64,000 nt of DNA from Leptospiraceae bacterium (GCA_024233865.1 JACKPA010000001.1:62001-126000), one strand, 5' to 3'. Positions 16,810-26,746 are shown, numbered from the stretch's first letter. Numbers and translations are program-made. The notes: a model not told the origin generated them from the sequence alone.

Positions 16810-17497
16810 AAAGTTTACTTATTCTCACTATATCCAAAGAATCTCTTAAATAAAAAGGCTCCGCAGAACCCATGCCAATACAAAAACCATAGTATTTATT
16901 GCACAATACAATATTATCTAATACACTTTGTTTTCCACTTAAAATAAATTGCGACTCGTAACATTTAAGAGCTTCGATTTTTTTTTCCAAATAGTCACTT
17001 GTATCAACCAAAAAGCTTGGTTGTATGCTCAATTGAATATGGTTTGGAAAATAGTATATAATTTTAGAAGGATAAAACGGTTCTCCTTCTATGTCCGACT
17101 TTGTTAATTTAGCGTAAAATCTAGATGCTTCCGTAAGCCTGCAAGCTACTACATGGTCTGGATGAGAATCATATTCATAATGGGTAAAAATGTATTCACA
17201 CTTTAGCTTTCTTAAAACGCCGGCTAATTTTTTTCTACTTTCTATGGTATCTTCAAAATACCGATTGGTCATATCAAGCTGGATTCTTTCCACTCCTAAA
17301 ATAGAAGCCGCTTTTTGGCTTTCTTTTTGCCTCACTTCAGGGCATCCGAAAGGAGTTGGCTCACCATCCGAAAGGTCTACCAAGGTGACTTTGTGACCTT
17401 TTTCTATCATTCTAATAACACTACCTCCCATAGAAAGGTCTACATCATCGGGGTGTGAACCAATACACGCAATGTTAAATCGATTTTTGTTTGTCAT
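16802..17497 (-). CDS. PIG-L/BshB1-like N-acetylglucosaminyl deacetylase
   Basis: 231 residues, normal length for the LmbE/PIG-L family. Zinc-binding motifs are HPDD (residues 15-18, in IGSHPDDVDLSMGG) and HPDH near residue 112. The segment VTLVDLSDGEPTPFGCPEVR and the C-terminal block PSFLVDTSDYLEKKIEALKC with YESQF closely follow bacillithiol deacetylase BshB1, which removes acetyl from GlcNAc-malate. Its neighbour is a BshC-like gene. The third enzyme, glycosyltransferase BshA, is not in this window. A different sugar-conjugate substrate cannot be excluded. Confidence 0.75.
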   Translation of the reverse strand: MTNKNRFNIACIGSHPDDVDLSMGGSVIRMIEKGHKVTLVDLSDGEPTPFGCPEVRQKESQKAASILGVERIQLDMTNRYFEDTIESRKKLAGVLRKLKCEYIFTHYEYDSHPDHVVACRLTEASRFYAKLTKSDIEGEPFYPSKIIYYFPNHIQLSIQPSFLVDTSDYLEKKIEALKCYESQFILSGKQSVLDNIVLCNKYYGFCIGMGSAEPFYLRDSLDIVRISKLFD

Positions 17498-17508
17498 TTC
17501 CCCCTACC

Positions 17509-19245
17509 CTACTTCACCGTATAATAATAGCGCAAAACACTCGAATCGTTTCCGGCTTGGTCGGTTGCCATAGCTTCGATAACGTGCTTTCCCTTTTCAT
17601 ACATGGAATCAGGATAAAAAATCTCTCTCAAGCCGGTTTCAGGGTCATAATCAACGTAAGCTTCTTTTTCATCAACCATTACTGCCAATCCGCTTTTTAG
17701 CACTTTGCTTCCCGTATCATACACTCTCAGGTATAATTTGAAATTTCCGCCGTGAAACGTATGAAAATTTCCATATTGGTGTATTTTAACGGATGGTTTG
17801 GTGTAATCCGTAACTACCGCATAAGTCCCAATGCGATTCACTCTTGTCTTGAAAGTTTTTTCACTTCTGGAATATTTAAAATCCAAAAGTTTGTATGGAA
17901 TACCGCTTTTGCTAAGCCTGTACAGTCCCGTTTTTCCTGTGTGAACAGGCTCGTCTACTTTAATGGAAAGGTCGAAGCCTTCGTTAAACTCCGCATAAAA
18001 AGGAGAAATCGTATACGCTTTTGATTTGAAAGTCAAGCCATACCTACTTTTGGGAGTATACCTTTCGGTAATTTTAAAATCCGTTTCTGTTAGAACCGAT
18101 TTTTTGGGAAAATGGAAAACGGCTTTTCCGTCACTCGAAACGAGGGTTGATTCTTTTTCCGGTGAAACATTGCCTTTTTTGGGAAATACTTTTTTGTAAA
18201 ATCCTGCATCGGGAATGAGCTTTAACTTAATAAGAGCCCTGGTCTTAATTCCATAAGCTTTAATTGTCACTTCGTTTCCTTGATTGGGGTATAAATCTTC
18301 CGAATTTATAATGCCCGCACCAAGATTCGGGTTTTTAAGGACAAAAACGGGATAGTTTGATCTGGAATATAAAAAATATTTATATGGTTCTCCATTGATT
18401 CGGCTTCTGTAACTATCCATTACCAAAGGCAACCAATAAAAGTTCTCTTTTGGAATCTGCTTAAAGTTGATTTCTTGCAATATTTTGTTACCAAGTTGAA
18501 TGGAAATTTTTTGAAAACCAATTTTATTGGAATACCCACTTGTTTCATGTCCGGAAATACTAAAAGCTACTTTGCCTTGAACCTTGATTCTTCCATAATA
18601 TATATAATTATTCCCTGGTTGTTTGATGAGTTTAGGATAAAAGGATCTGTTTCTACCGTTTATATAGGTATTTTCATCAAAAGGTTTTACTTCCAATCCC
18701 AAAATGGTAACAATTCCGGAAATTTTATTGTATCCAAAGTCAACCGGATTTAAATGCACTCCGTTTTTGGACAACTCCATGTGTAGATGAGGTGGTCCAG
18801 CACCCGTATCTCCGGAAAAAGCAATTACATCTCCTTGTTTTACCCTAATTCCATCTTCCATAGTATAATCAAATTCCACTCTTCTTTTGAGTTTATCTAA
18901 AACTTTTTGATCAATTATGTTTCGTAAAATAACGGGAGAAAACCCGCTTAGATGGCAGTATCGGCTAACAACTCCGTCATTGTGGAGTATGGAAACCGTA
19001 TTCCCATAAGAATAGCTTGAATTCTCAATTTTGATAATTTTTCCATTGTTAATGGCAACAATAGGTATCCCCACTTTACTTTCCGTAGCAAAGTCCATGC
19101 CCATGTGGAAATGATTGTGCCTGAACTCACCAAAAGAGCCTGTAATTACTTGGTTTCCTTGTACAGGCCAGATATAGTTCTTTGTTTGTTCTGCCGAAGC
19201 AGATGAAAAACAAATTGTCAATAGACAAATTAAAATAGATCTCAT
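17509..19245 (-). CDS. Exported M23-family peptidase
   Basis: 578 residues from the ATG at 19245, which opens a signal peptide (MRSILICLLTICFSSASA); the longer frame to 19326 has no signal-like start and is rejected. The LytM/M23 domain (~30-190) keeps its zinc ligands: HFHMGMDFA, then GDTGAGPPHLHMEL. M23 enzymes cut peptidoglycan cross-links or act as regulators of other hydrolases in the periplasm. The remaining ~380 residues are beta-rich and contain a segment FHGGNFKLYLRVYDTGSKVL followed by SGLAVMVD near the C-terminus, as in several large spirochaete M23 proteins. First gene of an apparent five-gene minus-strand operon; the gap to the next is 11 bases. Confidence 0.85.
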   Translation of the reverse strand: MRSILICLLTICFSSASAEQTKNYIWPVQGNQVITGSFGEFRHNHFHMGMDFATESKVGIPIVAINNGKIIKIENSSYSYGNTVSILHNDGVVSRYCHLSGFSPVILRNIIDQKVLDKLKRRVEFDYTMEDGIRVKQGDVIAFSGDTGAGPPHLHMELSKNGVHLNPVDFGYNKISGIVTILGLEVKPFDENTYINGRNRSFYPKLIKQPGNNYIYYGRIKVQGKVAFSISGHETSGYSNKIGFQKISIQLGNKILQEINFKQIPKENFYWLPLVMDSYRSRINGEPYKYFLYSRSNYPVFVLKNPNLGAGIINSEDLYPNQGNEVTIKAYGIKTRALIKLKLIPDAGFYKKVFPKKGNVSPEKESTLVSSDGKAVFHFPKKSVLTETDFKITERYTPKSRYGLTFKSKAYTISPFYAEFNEGFDLSIKVDEPVHTGKTGLYRLSKSGIPYKLLDFKYSRSEKTFKTRVNRIGTYAVVTDYTKPSVKIHQYGNFHTFHGGNFKLYLRVYDTGSKVLKSGLAVMVDEKEAYVDYDPETGLREIFYPDSMYEKGKHVIEAMATDQAGNDSSVLRYYYTVK

Positions 19246-19417
19246 ATGCTTATCCAATCTAGTATTAGGGTTGTTTTTGTCAAGATTCTGAAGCCTCCCC
19301 AAAAGAGAACATTCATAAATCAACAACTGGTTTTTCTATCATATTTTCCATGTATTTGATTTTAATTGATGGTTTTTCATATATAGGTAAATACGAAATT
19401 AATTTTTTTTAAAAAAT

Positions 19418-20638
19418 TCATAGTGATAATTTTATTTTAGAAAGATTTAATTCTGGATATAAACCTGGAAACCATTTTTCAACTGCTTCTAAAGGAAAAG
19501 CTAAGCGAAGAGTATCTTTATGGTGATTTGACTTTACTAATCCTTTTTTTAATAAGGTGGATATTACTTCTCTAGCCATTCTATCCTTATATCCTGTTAA
19601 TTCTGTTGCTTTATTTCTTTTTACCTCCCCCATCAAAAATGCCTCTCTTAAAATAGAAAAGCTTCCTCTGGGCAATTGTTTTGCCTGTATCTCTTCTTTA
19701 GAATATCTTTCTAAACGATCTATGAAAGAGTTTAATTGTAATAGGGAAGACATATAGTTTACCTGATCGATGCATGTAGCTAAAAAGAACTTACAAAAAT
19801 TCATAAGAGTTGATTCAGACAATGTTCCTCTTCCATCTAAGTCTCCATGTCTATTTTCATCAGCTTGCATTAATAATTGTTTATATTCCCGTACGTTTCT
19901 GGCAAGTCCTCTTGATATAGACCATAAGTAGCTCCCCACACTTTCTTTTAGTAAGATTGCATAAGACATAAGTCTTGTAACTCTGCCATTACCGTCAAGG
20001 AAAGGGTGAATCCATAATAGGCGGTGGTGAGAAGCTGCTGCTGCAATAATTCTTTTGGATTTGGATAGTCCTTCTGGGTTATAAGCTTCTTCAAATCTAT
20101 GCATGAAAACCTCTAAATTTTCAGGATGCGGAGGAACATGGTATCCAACCCTTACAGTTCTTGTTCTGTATTCTCCGGGAACAACATTTACAATTTCTTT
20201 AGTTTCCGGATTTTCTACTTTTAATAGTTCTGCAGGTAAACGATTACAGAATTCCTGGTGTAACCAAAAAATATAACTTTTCGTGCTTGGATATGTTTTT
20301 GGTACAGAATTTTCATCAATTAATTTTTGAACTTCAATATGTGCTTTAGCTTCCAGTTGCAGGTTTCTTTTTTCCGGTTGTTTGGAGTAGTCTTCCAGTA
20401 ATGCCCTTTCGATGTCCCAAGGATGCGTATTGTGCCCCTCAATTAAATTAGAGTAGTAGCAATTTAAAGACCTGACCAATTCCCCTACAGAAAATTGCAC
20501 AATTGGATGCACTTGACTTGCAAGTTGACTGGATTTTTGAACTAATTCTAAAACAATGTCATCAAGCTCGGTATGATTTCCTGACGGAATCATTGGTTCC
20601 ATTAGCCCTACTGGCTCATAGATCATTAATTGCTCCAA
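19418..20638 (-). CDS. Fic-domain protein with N-terminal inhibitory motif
   Basis: 406 residues. The Fic motif HPFLDGNGRVTR (residues 211-222) is complete, so it should be an active AMP or nucleotide-monophosphate transferase. An SxxxEG inhibitory motif, SNLIEG, is at 63-68, which makes it a class II Fic protein that is self-inhibited by its own N-terminal helix. The C-terminal ~90 residues look like a winged helix (RNKATELTGYKDRMAREVIS). Stand-alone proteins of this layout are common and may target host-cell or own proteins. It is a single gene, read from its own promoter region, with no toxin-antitoxin partner nearby. Confidence 0.9.
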   Translation of the reverse strand: MEQLMIYEPVGLMEPMIPSGNHTELDDIVLELVQKSSQLASQVHPIVQFSVGELVRSLNCYYSNLIEGHNTHPWDIERALLEDYSKQPEKRNLQLEAKAHIEVQKLIDENSVPKTYPSTKSYIFWLHQEFCNRLPAELLKVENPETKEIVNVVPGEYRTRTVRVGYHVPPHPENLEVFMHRFEEAYNPEGLSKSKRIIAAAASHHRLLWIHPFLDGNGRVTRLMSYAILLKESVGSYLWSISRGLARNVREYKQLLMQADENRHGDLDGRGTLSESTLMNFCKFFLATCIDQVNYMSSLLQLNSFIDRLERYSKEEIQAKQLPRGSFSILREAFLMGEVKRNKATELTGYKDRMAREVISTLLKKGLVKSNHHKDTLRLAFPLEAVEKWFPGLYPELNLSKIKLSL

Positions 20639-20781
20639 TTTTTGCCGGATATTTTACCATGTCTATTATGCTTAAATAGTTAATAAAATCAATGATTTTT
20701 GAAGAATGTTTTTTCAAAAATGCCGGATATTTTGCCGAAAAAATAGTTTAAATTAAAAGTAATTGCTGACCTTGTAATAAG

Positions 20782-21489
20782 TTAAAAGCGAGTTATGGTA
20801 GAAACATCATCTAAAATAATATACTTTCTGAATTTCCTATAATCCATTATCGAAATTTGACCTGGTGCTTTGGGAGAATCAACACAACAATAAGTAAAAG
20901 AAGAACCATAGAAATCTCCAAAAATTCTAGACAAAAGACCAATTTCACCCATAGCAACACCTATGATGGTGTAATCAATGGAAAGAGTTCTCACATTTTC
21001 TAAAAAATCAATTAGCTCTGTGGAGTTTTGCGGTGTTATGGCAAACTTGTATATAGACTTTCGCTCTTGTTCATAGGAACGCAAAAATATAAGTTCCTTC
21101 ATTTTGCTGAGAGAAATGCTTTGGTGAAAGTCATGATAAGAATAAATAATTCTGTATTGAAGGTTTTGAAAATTTTGAAAAATAGGAAATTGATTATCAA
21201 ATTCAATATCAAGAAAATTGTTTGTGGAATTAAATTTTTCTATCAACTTGGAAATATGAGAAAATTCCAAATGAGTAAATTTAGATTGGTTTGAGTCAAC
21301 TGCTCGCCTATAGGTAAATATGATCGGTTTGTTCCATTTAGCGAGCATTTGACTTAGCTCATTTGTAATAAAAGGAACAGACAATAAGTCGAATCTAATT
21401 TCAACTATGTCAGGATGAGAATCAATAACTTTTTCAAAGTTATTAACGTTATTTTCATCCAAAGTTGCAATGATCTTATATTTTGACAT
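20782..21489 (-). CDS. aroD: Type I 3-dehydroquinate dehydratase
   Basis: About 235 residues from the ATG at 21489, one base after the upstream gene's stop; a TTG at 21513 would add eight residues inside that gene and is less likely. Type I DHQase marks are VEIRFD, TYRR, SYHDF (catalytic His119), the Schiff-base Lys148 in YKFAIT, and MGEIGLLSRI followed by a C-terminal APGQ loop. It dehydrates 3-dehydroquinate in the shikimate pathway. Coupling to a membrane protein of unknown function is unusual for this gene. Confidence 0.85.
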   Translation of the reverse strand: MSKYKIIATLDENNVNNFEKVIDSHPDIVEIRFDLLSVPFITNELSQMLAKWNKPIIFTYRRAVDSNQSKFTHLEFSHISKLIEKFNSTNNFLDIEFDNQFPIFQNFQNLQYRIIYSYHDFHQSISLSKMKELIFLRSYEQERKSIYKFAITPQNSTELIDFLENVRTLSIDYTIIGVAMGEIGLLSRIFGDFYGSSFTYCCVDSPKAPGQISIMDYRKFRKYIILDDVSTITRF

Positions 21490-21490
21490 A

Positions 21491-22567
21491 CTAAAGATTG
21501 ATTGTGTTTTCAATCATATTCACGTAGTTTTTCAGAAAAAACGTATTTAGAGTTAATAAGGTAAACAAGAAAACAACAAAAATAATAATTCCGGTTGTAG
21601 ATACAATTATAAAAACAAAATTTTTAATAAACCTGTACTGCAAGAAAGAAAAACAAGATATTATATTTTGAAAAGTTGATAAACCGGACTCTTGTCCGAT
21701 TTTATAATAATTCCATATATAAAATAAAGAAAGGTTGATTACCATGAACAATAATAGAAATCCGAATTCGGAAGAATAGTTTTTCTGAAGAGAAAACAGA
21801 GGAATATAGAGTACATTCCCAATCAAAATTCCTATAAAAATAATGATAAATAAATGAAAAAGTATTCTTTCAGTGGAAACTATCGGTTTGTAACCCCTCT
21901 CACCGTGAGAATCCTCTTCATTGTTGGACGCTCTTAATAAAGCATTGAAATTATGATTATCGGGATGGATAAACCTGTCCAACTTAACCATAGCTATGCT
22001 GTTTAAGGCATAAAATATAACATAAGAAGTGGTCACCAATATTCCAGTCCAAACCGAGGTAAAAGAAATAATTATCCCTTTTAAAATGTTCCAAAGTATA
22101 ATGTAGGCAGAACTTATATATATAAATCGACCAAGAAATATGGAAAACCAAGCTTTAAACACAATCGAGATAATGGTTGACATACACAAAAGCAGAAAAA
22201 ATACCACTACAACCAAATAAATTTTTTGTGCCAAAAGAACCCTTTCTAGTCTATCTATAGACTGCTCTATTTTACCATCCGGTGGAAGTGTAGGGTCTTT
22301 AATGTCACTCAGCACTTGAGAAATTAAAGAAATTTTACTAAACAAACCTCTTGTTATCTGAAATAAGCCTTTATCTCCTTCTTCTTCTAAAGCATTTTCA
22401 TTTTTATCCGACTTTTTGGAAGGTGAAGGTTCAACCTCTTCAAAATAAATATCTGCATTTTTTTGAAAAGGTTGTTTGTAACGAAAATTTATGTTTAAAA
22501 ACAAAACTTCACAGCAAAGAACAGAAATTATGATAGGGGTGACATAGAGCAACAGTTTGGATTTCAT
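21491..22567 (-). CDS. Polytopic membrane protein of unknown function
   Basis: 358 residues with an N-terminal hydrophobic segment, a charged extracytoplasmic or cytoplasmic stretch (residues ~30-110, rich in Glu and Lys), and then about six hydrophobic segments to the C-terminus. No family was recognised. It starts 27 bases after the tail-anchored protein upstream and is followed immediately by aroD, so the three probably form an operon. Confidence 0.65.
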   Translation of the reverse strand: MKSKLLLYVTPIIISVLCCEVLFLNINFRYKQPFQKNADIYFEEVEPSPSKKSDKNENALEEEGDKGLFQITRGLFSKISLISQVLSDIKDPTLPPDGKIEQSIDRLERVLLAQKIYLVVVVFFLLLCMSTIISIVFKAWFSIFLGRFIYISSAYIILWNILKGIIISFTSVWTGILVTTSYVIFYALNSIAMVKLDRFIHPDNHNFNALLRASNNEEDSHGERGYKPIVSTERILFHLFIIIFIGILIGNVLYIPLFSLQKNYSSEFGFLLLFMVINLSLFYIWNYYKIGQESGLSTFQNIISCFSFLQYRFIKNFVFIIVSTTGIIIFVVFLFTLLTLNTFFLKNYVNMIENTINL

Positions 22568-22594
22568 ACCCTTAATTATATACCTTTATATATT

Positions 22595-23581
22595 TTAAAT
22601 TACGAAAAAGATTATAATTATCCAAAGAATAATAAAAATACCGACAACCAAGCTAATGGTTAAAGGAAAATTTGATTCTCTTTCTTCTTTTAATTTTTTT
22701 ACTTCTTCAACATCCTGTTTATTGATGGTTGCTAGAGATTCCGGTCCGGCCATTTTGACTTTAATGGTAGACTCTTCCGTTTCAAGATATTTGCCATATA
22801 TGCCATCAGTAATTTTCACAATAATCTGAATTTCCCCGGATTCCGAGGTAACTATATTCGCAATAGTTGCCGGAATATGCTTAATAATCCCACTATCTTC
22901 TTTTAACAGAAGCAAATTGATAACATTTCTAGAAGTAGAATCCTCCGGCAAGATTTTCACCATTACTTTATCACCTACTTTTAGCTCATCAATTCTTGTA
23001 CCTGTAACAGGAGATAAAACAAAATTAAATTTAATCTCCATGGCACCTTCAGGAATTATATCTTCCGGTTTTTTATTTTTTCCTTTACCGCTTGGAATAT
23101 CATCCGGCATATCTTGAGTATCATCTGAAAAATCCAAATCATCGGTAGTTTTATCTAATTCTTCTCGGTCGACTAGTTCAACCCTAACTTGAATATCTTG
23201 AGTTTCCGCCTTTCCTAAAGCTCTCGCAATATTTTGAGACAATAAGGTAGCGATATTTTCGTGCTCATTGTGTTCCAAATAATGCAACAATTCTACCATA
23301 AAACTTTCGTTGGAAAAAGAGGTTTTAAGAGATTCGCTAAAAATAATGGTAGATGATTGGGCATAATTACCCGTAATTTTCAGTTTTTGTATCTTGTTTA
23401 TAAAATCTCGATACGTATACCTTTCCGGATTATCATGAATTTCTGGAATCTTGGAGACAACTGTATCAAAACCCTCAATAGCTCCTGTTTGCTTATTGAT
23501 AATAGTACAAAACAAAATATAGGCATTTAAATCACTTGCCTCATAAATTAATTTAATAAAATATATGTTTTTTTCTGACAT
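22595..23581 (-). CDS. Tail-anchored cytoplasmic protein of unknown function
   Basis: 328 residues, soluble except for a single strongly hydrophobic segment at the extreme C-terminus (TISLVVGIFIILWIIIIFF), typical of a tail anchor. A central acidic linker (~150-175) separates an N-terminal alpha/beta region from a C-terminal beta region that includes VLSPVTGTRIDELKVGDKVM. No family was recognised; it looks like a conserved spirochaete protein, which is inference. First gene of the probable operon with the membrane protein and aroD. Confidence 0.65.
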   Translation of the reverse strand: MSEKNIYFIKLIYEASDLNAYILFCTIINKQTGAIEGFDTVVSKIPEIHDNPERYTYRDFINKIQKLKITGNYAQSSTIIFSESLKTSFSNESFMVELLHYLEHNEHENIATLLSQNIARALGKAETQDIQVRVELVDREELDKTTDDLDFSDDTQDMPDDIPSGKGKNKKPEDIIPEGAMEIKFNFVLSPVTGTRIDELKVGDKVMVKILPEDSTSRNVINLLLLKEDSGIIKHIPATIANIVTSESGEIQIIVKITDGIYGKYLETEESTIKVKMAGPESLATINKQDVEEVKKLKEERESNFPLTISLVVGIFIILWIIIIFFVI

Positions 23582-23688
23582 AGTGTACGAATTAGAAGTA
23601 TTAAGATAACTATCTATAACGTATCTTTTTTTGTCTATTATTTTCTATTCTATAAAAAATATAAACTTATAGGAATAATGGAACTTCC

Positions 23689-23993
23689 GGTTATATGCCC
23701 ATATCCTTACCCATATCTTTTTGTTATTCACCACAGATTTACACAGATGGACACCGATTTTTTAATTTCTGTTTGATTTTTTTGATTAATAAAAAATTGA
23801 ATAGTTTATATAGTGAATCTCGCACTTATCCCTTACGGATTTTTATAAAACTATTTTCATATAATACGCATTTATTTATAATTATCATAAATATACTTTA
23901 TAATAACAATACTTCCCCATATCCGTGTTAATCAGTGTGTATCTGTGGTTAAAATCATTCCATACTTATGGGTAAAGCTATGGTTATATGCCC
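23689..23993. mobile_element. 281-bp MITE-like element with 12-base direct repeats
   Basis: The gap 23582-23983 contains a structured element. GGTTATATGCCC occurs at 23689-23700 and again at 23982-23993. The stretch between (23701-23981) begins ATATCCTTACCCATATCT and ends with its imperfect inverse (14 of 18 positions match). Inside the ends lie two inverted copies of a 30-base motif (CACCACAGATTT ... at 23730-23759; inverse at 23921-23950). No coding capacity was found. The right direct repeat contains the stop codon of the gene at 23984, so insertion seems to have occurred at that gene's end. Confidence 0.6.
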
Positions 23994-24397
23994 CGAAAGT
24001 GAATGATTTCACGGATTAACTGATTGCAGGCTTTGACATATTGATGAAAAGAGTTTAAAGATTCTTCAAAGAGACGAATTGAGTTTTTTTCAATTTCTAT
24101 TGAAATATCATCTGCCAAACCGGAACGTTTTTTTAGAGAATTTTGCCAATTTTCCAGAAAAAGAGAAGCACATTGCAAGAAACGCTCAATATCCTGGTTA
24201 ATAAAGTATGTTGTGCGACTTTCCCGTTTTTCAATTGCTCTGTTTAAATTGTACTTTATTTTTTCAATTTTTTGAGTAAAAACATCAGATAGCTCTTCCG
24301 TAGTCTCCAAATTATATTCTATTTTAGTATAATCAATCTGATAAATGTCAATATTTGTAGAATCATTTTGTTCCATAAAGTTTAATTTATCCCTCAT
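23984..24397 (-). CDS. Small helical protein of unknown function
   Basis: About 137 residues, mostly charged and predicted helical (EELSDVFTQKIEKIKYNL and later ISIEIEKNSIRLFEESL). It overlaps the 3' end of the SpoIIE-type phosphatase by 11 bases if the ATG at 24397 is used; an ATG at 24376 just after the phosphatase stop is an equally possible start. Its stop codon lies in the direct repeat that bounds the adjacent MITE-like element, so its last residues may have been altered by that insertion. No known family. Confidence 0.6.
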   Translation of the reverse strand: MRDKLNFMEQNDSTNIDIYQIDYTKIEYNLETTEELSDVFTQKIEKIKYNLNRAIEKRESRTTYFINQDIERFLQCASLFLENWQNSLKKRSGLADDISIEIEKNSIRLFEESLNSFHQYVKACNQLIREIIHFRGI

Positions 24398-26465
24398 CCT
24401 CGATTTTCCTAAGCCACAAATCTGCTGATTTAAAGTTTTTATCAATAGAAAGAATTTTATTCAAAGTGTAGACGGCTTGTTCTTTTAGTTCTTCCATATA
24501 ATACGTTTTAGCAAGAATGTACATCGCTCTTATATTGTCCGGGTTTAATGAAACTGCCCGCTTTAATTCCTCTTCTGCTCTCCCATAATTCTTTTGTTTA
24601 AAATAACAACAACCAAGCAAATAGTGAGACTCGGCATTATAGGTTTTAAAGCTGTTGTAATCAGTCAAATAATCAATGGCTGCTTGGTAATCTTTCAAAA
24701 TAACATAGGTTTTCCCTAACAAAAATGTTATCTTTAAATCTCTAGGTAGGATTTCGTAAGCTCTCAGAAGTTCTTGGCAAGCACTCTCATATTGCTTTTT
24801 TTCGATATATTGGATTGCATTTTTTTTAAATAATTCAAATTCTTCAATTTTAGCGTTCAAACCCAAAACCAATAAAGTTATATCATCACTCCTTTCCGTT
24901 CCCAAAGTAAATGTTTGGTATTCTTCAAAAATGTATTCCAAAGACTTTTCGACGTTCATTTCCCTTGTTAATTTAATTGCCTCCATTAATTTGGGAGCAA
25001 ATAATTCGTCTTCATCACTTAAGGCTTCGGTTAATCCGTCGGTAAATATAAACAGCTTGTCTCCAGGCTCCAAGTTAATTTTAAAATCCTTAAAATATTC
25101 CCTTGCATCGCTAAACATTCCAATAAAAGTTCCTTCTCCTTCCAAAGTTATCGCTTCTCCCGTTTGATATTTCAGAAGAATTGGCCTTGGATGTCCGGCA
25201 AGCGAATAAGTAATTTCATGATTGGAATTTATAATGCCGTAAAAGCAAGTAAGATAACTTTGCTGTTTTACGAGCTCTATAAGCTGGTTATTGGCGTTGA
25301 TTAAAATATCAGAAGGGCTGTCCAACTTATAATTGGCAAAAATGAGTTTGGCAATTGCAGTAATAAAAGCAGCAGGAACACCATGTCCCGATACATCACT
25401 TACCAATATACCTAGTCTAGAATCTTCTCCATTCGAATCAAAATGAAAATAATCGTAATAATCGCCACTTACCTTATCAAAAGGAATTAGCTTTACGGCA
25501 AATTGCAAACCTTCCCAATCTGGAATTCTTTGAGGAATAATCCCTTGTTGAATGTTTTTGGCAATTTTTATATCTTTTAAAATTAAATTGTATTCTTTGT
25601 TTAGTTTTTTTTTAAATTCTTTTAGTACTTCAACAGCAGCTTCCATCTCGCGGTTGGCAAGGTGCAATTCTTCTAACTTATTTTGGAGCTCGCTTAAATC
25701 AATAGAAGTAACCTTTTCTTGAGTTTTGTCGTACAAAGAACTAACAAGAAATGTTTTTGTCGCTATATTTGAAATTGCGTTTTCAATATTGGTTCTTGCA
25801 ATACTTCTATTCGATTCATCCCAGTTTATCAAAAGTATTGTCTGAGTTGAATTGTATTTGGCATTGTACCACATTTCATCATAATAAAATCCAGGTGGTT
25901 TGCAAGAAGTTTGCAATAGATTCAAATAACAATTATTTATACCAAAAAGCCCAGCTGCCTGATCAATAATTCCCTTTAAATAAACCAAGTCGTACCATTT
26001 CTCCCGACATCCGGCAGTATATTGAATCTCAATTTTAATTGATTTCTCATTCATAACTTGAGGAAAAAGCAAAGCATAACGAGAATACCTATTTATCATA
26101 ATAGGTAGTTTAAAAAGGAATTCGGAAAAATCGATAGGAATGTTATCGCTAGGAAGGACATCATTTACTACAGATAGAAAAAAATCTTTTCCCGAGTCGT
26201 ACAAAATCTGTGTTATGTCGCCTAAAGCAAACAGCTTTTTGATAATTTTATCTTCTAGGTTTTGGGAAATCCAATAATTTCTGTCTTCTAAAATCTTTTT
26301 TAATACTTTTTCATCTATAATATCTTGCAAATAGTTAAAATCGTTATCGTCTATATAATGCCCTTTATTGAACAAATATAGCAATCGAAAGACTCTTTTT
26401 ACTGATATTTCAGGATTAAAATAAATTTTTGAATTTGGTTTTGATTCGCTGGGAAAATCAAACAT
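24387..26465 (-). CDS. SpoIIE-type PP2C phosphatase with C-terminal TPRs
   Basis: 692 residues. The N-terminal ~250 residues are a sensory-like region of unknown type; then a coiled coil (~255-300); a SpoIIE-like PP2C domain (~305-530) with VSGDYYDYFHF, VSDVSGHGVPAAF and a C-terminal TERSDDITLLVLG; and a TPR region (~545-692) with repeated YLLGCCYFKQKNYGRAEEEL-like units. It is probably a signal-dependent phosphatase in a partner-switching pathway. The N-terminal part contains AGCREKWYDLVYLKGI-type residues typical of haem or ligand-binding helical folds, but I do not assign one. Confidence 0.9.
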   Translation of the reverse strand: MFDFPSESKPNSKIYFNPEISVKRVFRLLYLFNKGHYIDDNDFNYLQDIIDEKVLKKILEDRNYWISQNLEDKIIKKLFALGDITQILYDSGKDFFLSVVNDVLPSDNIPIDFSEFLFKLPIMINRYSRYALLFPQVMNEKSIKIEIQYTAGCREKWYDLVYLKGIIDQAAGLFGINNCYLNLLQTSCKPPGFYYDEMWYNAKYNSTQTILLINWDESNRSIARTNIENAISNIATKTFLVSSLYDKTQEKVTSIDLSELQNKLEELHLANREMEAAVEVLKEFKKKLNKEYNLILKDIKIAKNIQQGIIPQRIPDWEGLQFAVKLIPFDKVSGDYYDYFHFDSNGEDSRLGILVSDVSGHGVPAAFITAIAKLIFANYKLDSPSDILINANNQLIELVKQQSYLTCFYGIINSNHEITYSLAGHPRPILLKYQTGEAITLEGEGTFIGMFSDAREYFKDFKINLEPGDKLFIFTDGLTEALSDEDELFAPKLMEAIKLTREMNVEKSLEYIFEEYQTFTLGTERSDDITLLVLGLNAKIEEFELFKKNAIQYIEKKQYESACQELLRAYEILPRDLKITFLLGKTYVILKDYQAAIDYLTDYNSFKTYNAESHYLLGCCYFKQKNYGRAEEELKRAVSLNPDNIRAMYILAKTYYMEELKEQAVYTLNKILSIDKNFKSADLWLRKIEDEG

Positions 26466-26746
26466 AAAATACTATCTCGATACCAATCTACAAATTTGCA
26501 AATAAAGCTTTTAGGCACTTTTTTAACAGTATAGATTGCTGGAATTTACATAATTTATTAACTCTACTCAATGCCTAAAAAAATACAAGTATTCTTTTAC
26601 TCATTAATATTAAATATTTTTTCAATTTAAGCAGTAATCGAATTTTTTAACAAATATTTATCCGAATTTCAGTTGAATTATAGGCGTATCAAAAATTAAT
26701 CTATAATAAGCAATGTTATCATTAATAAACAGGAGTTATAAAAACA

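Noticed and set aside
19246..19326. N-terminal extension of the M23 peptidase
   Set aside because: No signal peptide at the extended start; a clear one begins at the ATG at 19245.
23695..23931. 78-codon plus-strand frame in the gap at 23.7 kb
   Set aside because: It lies within the inverted-repeat element; its translation includes the repeat motif and has no ribosome site.
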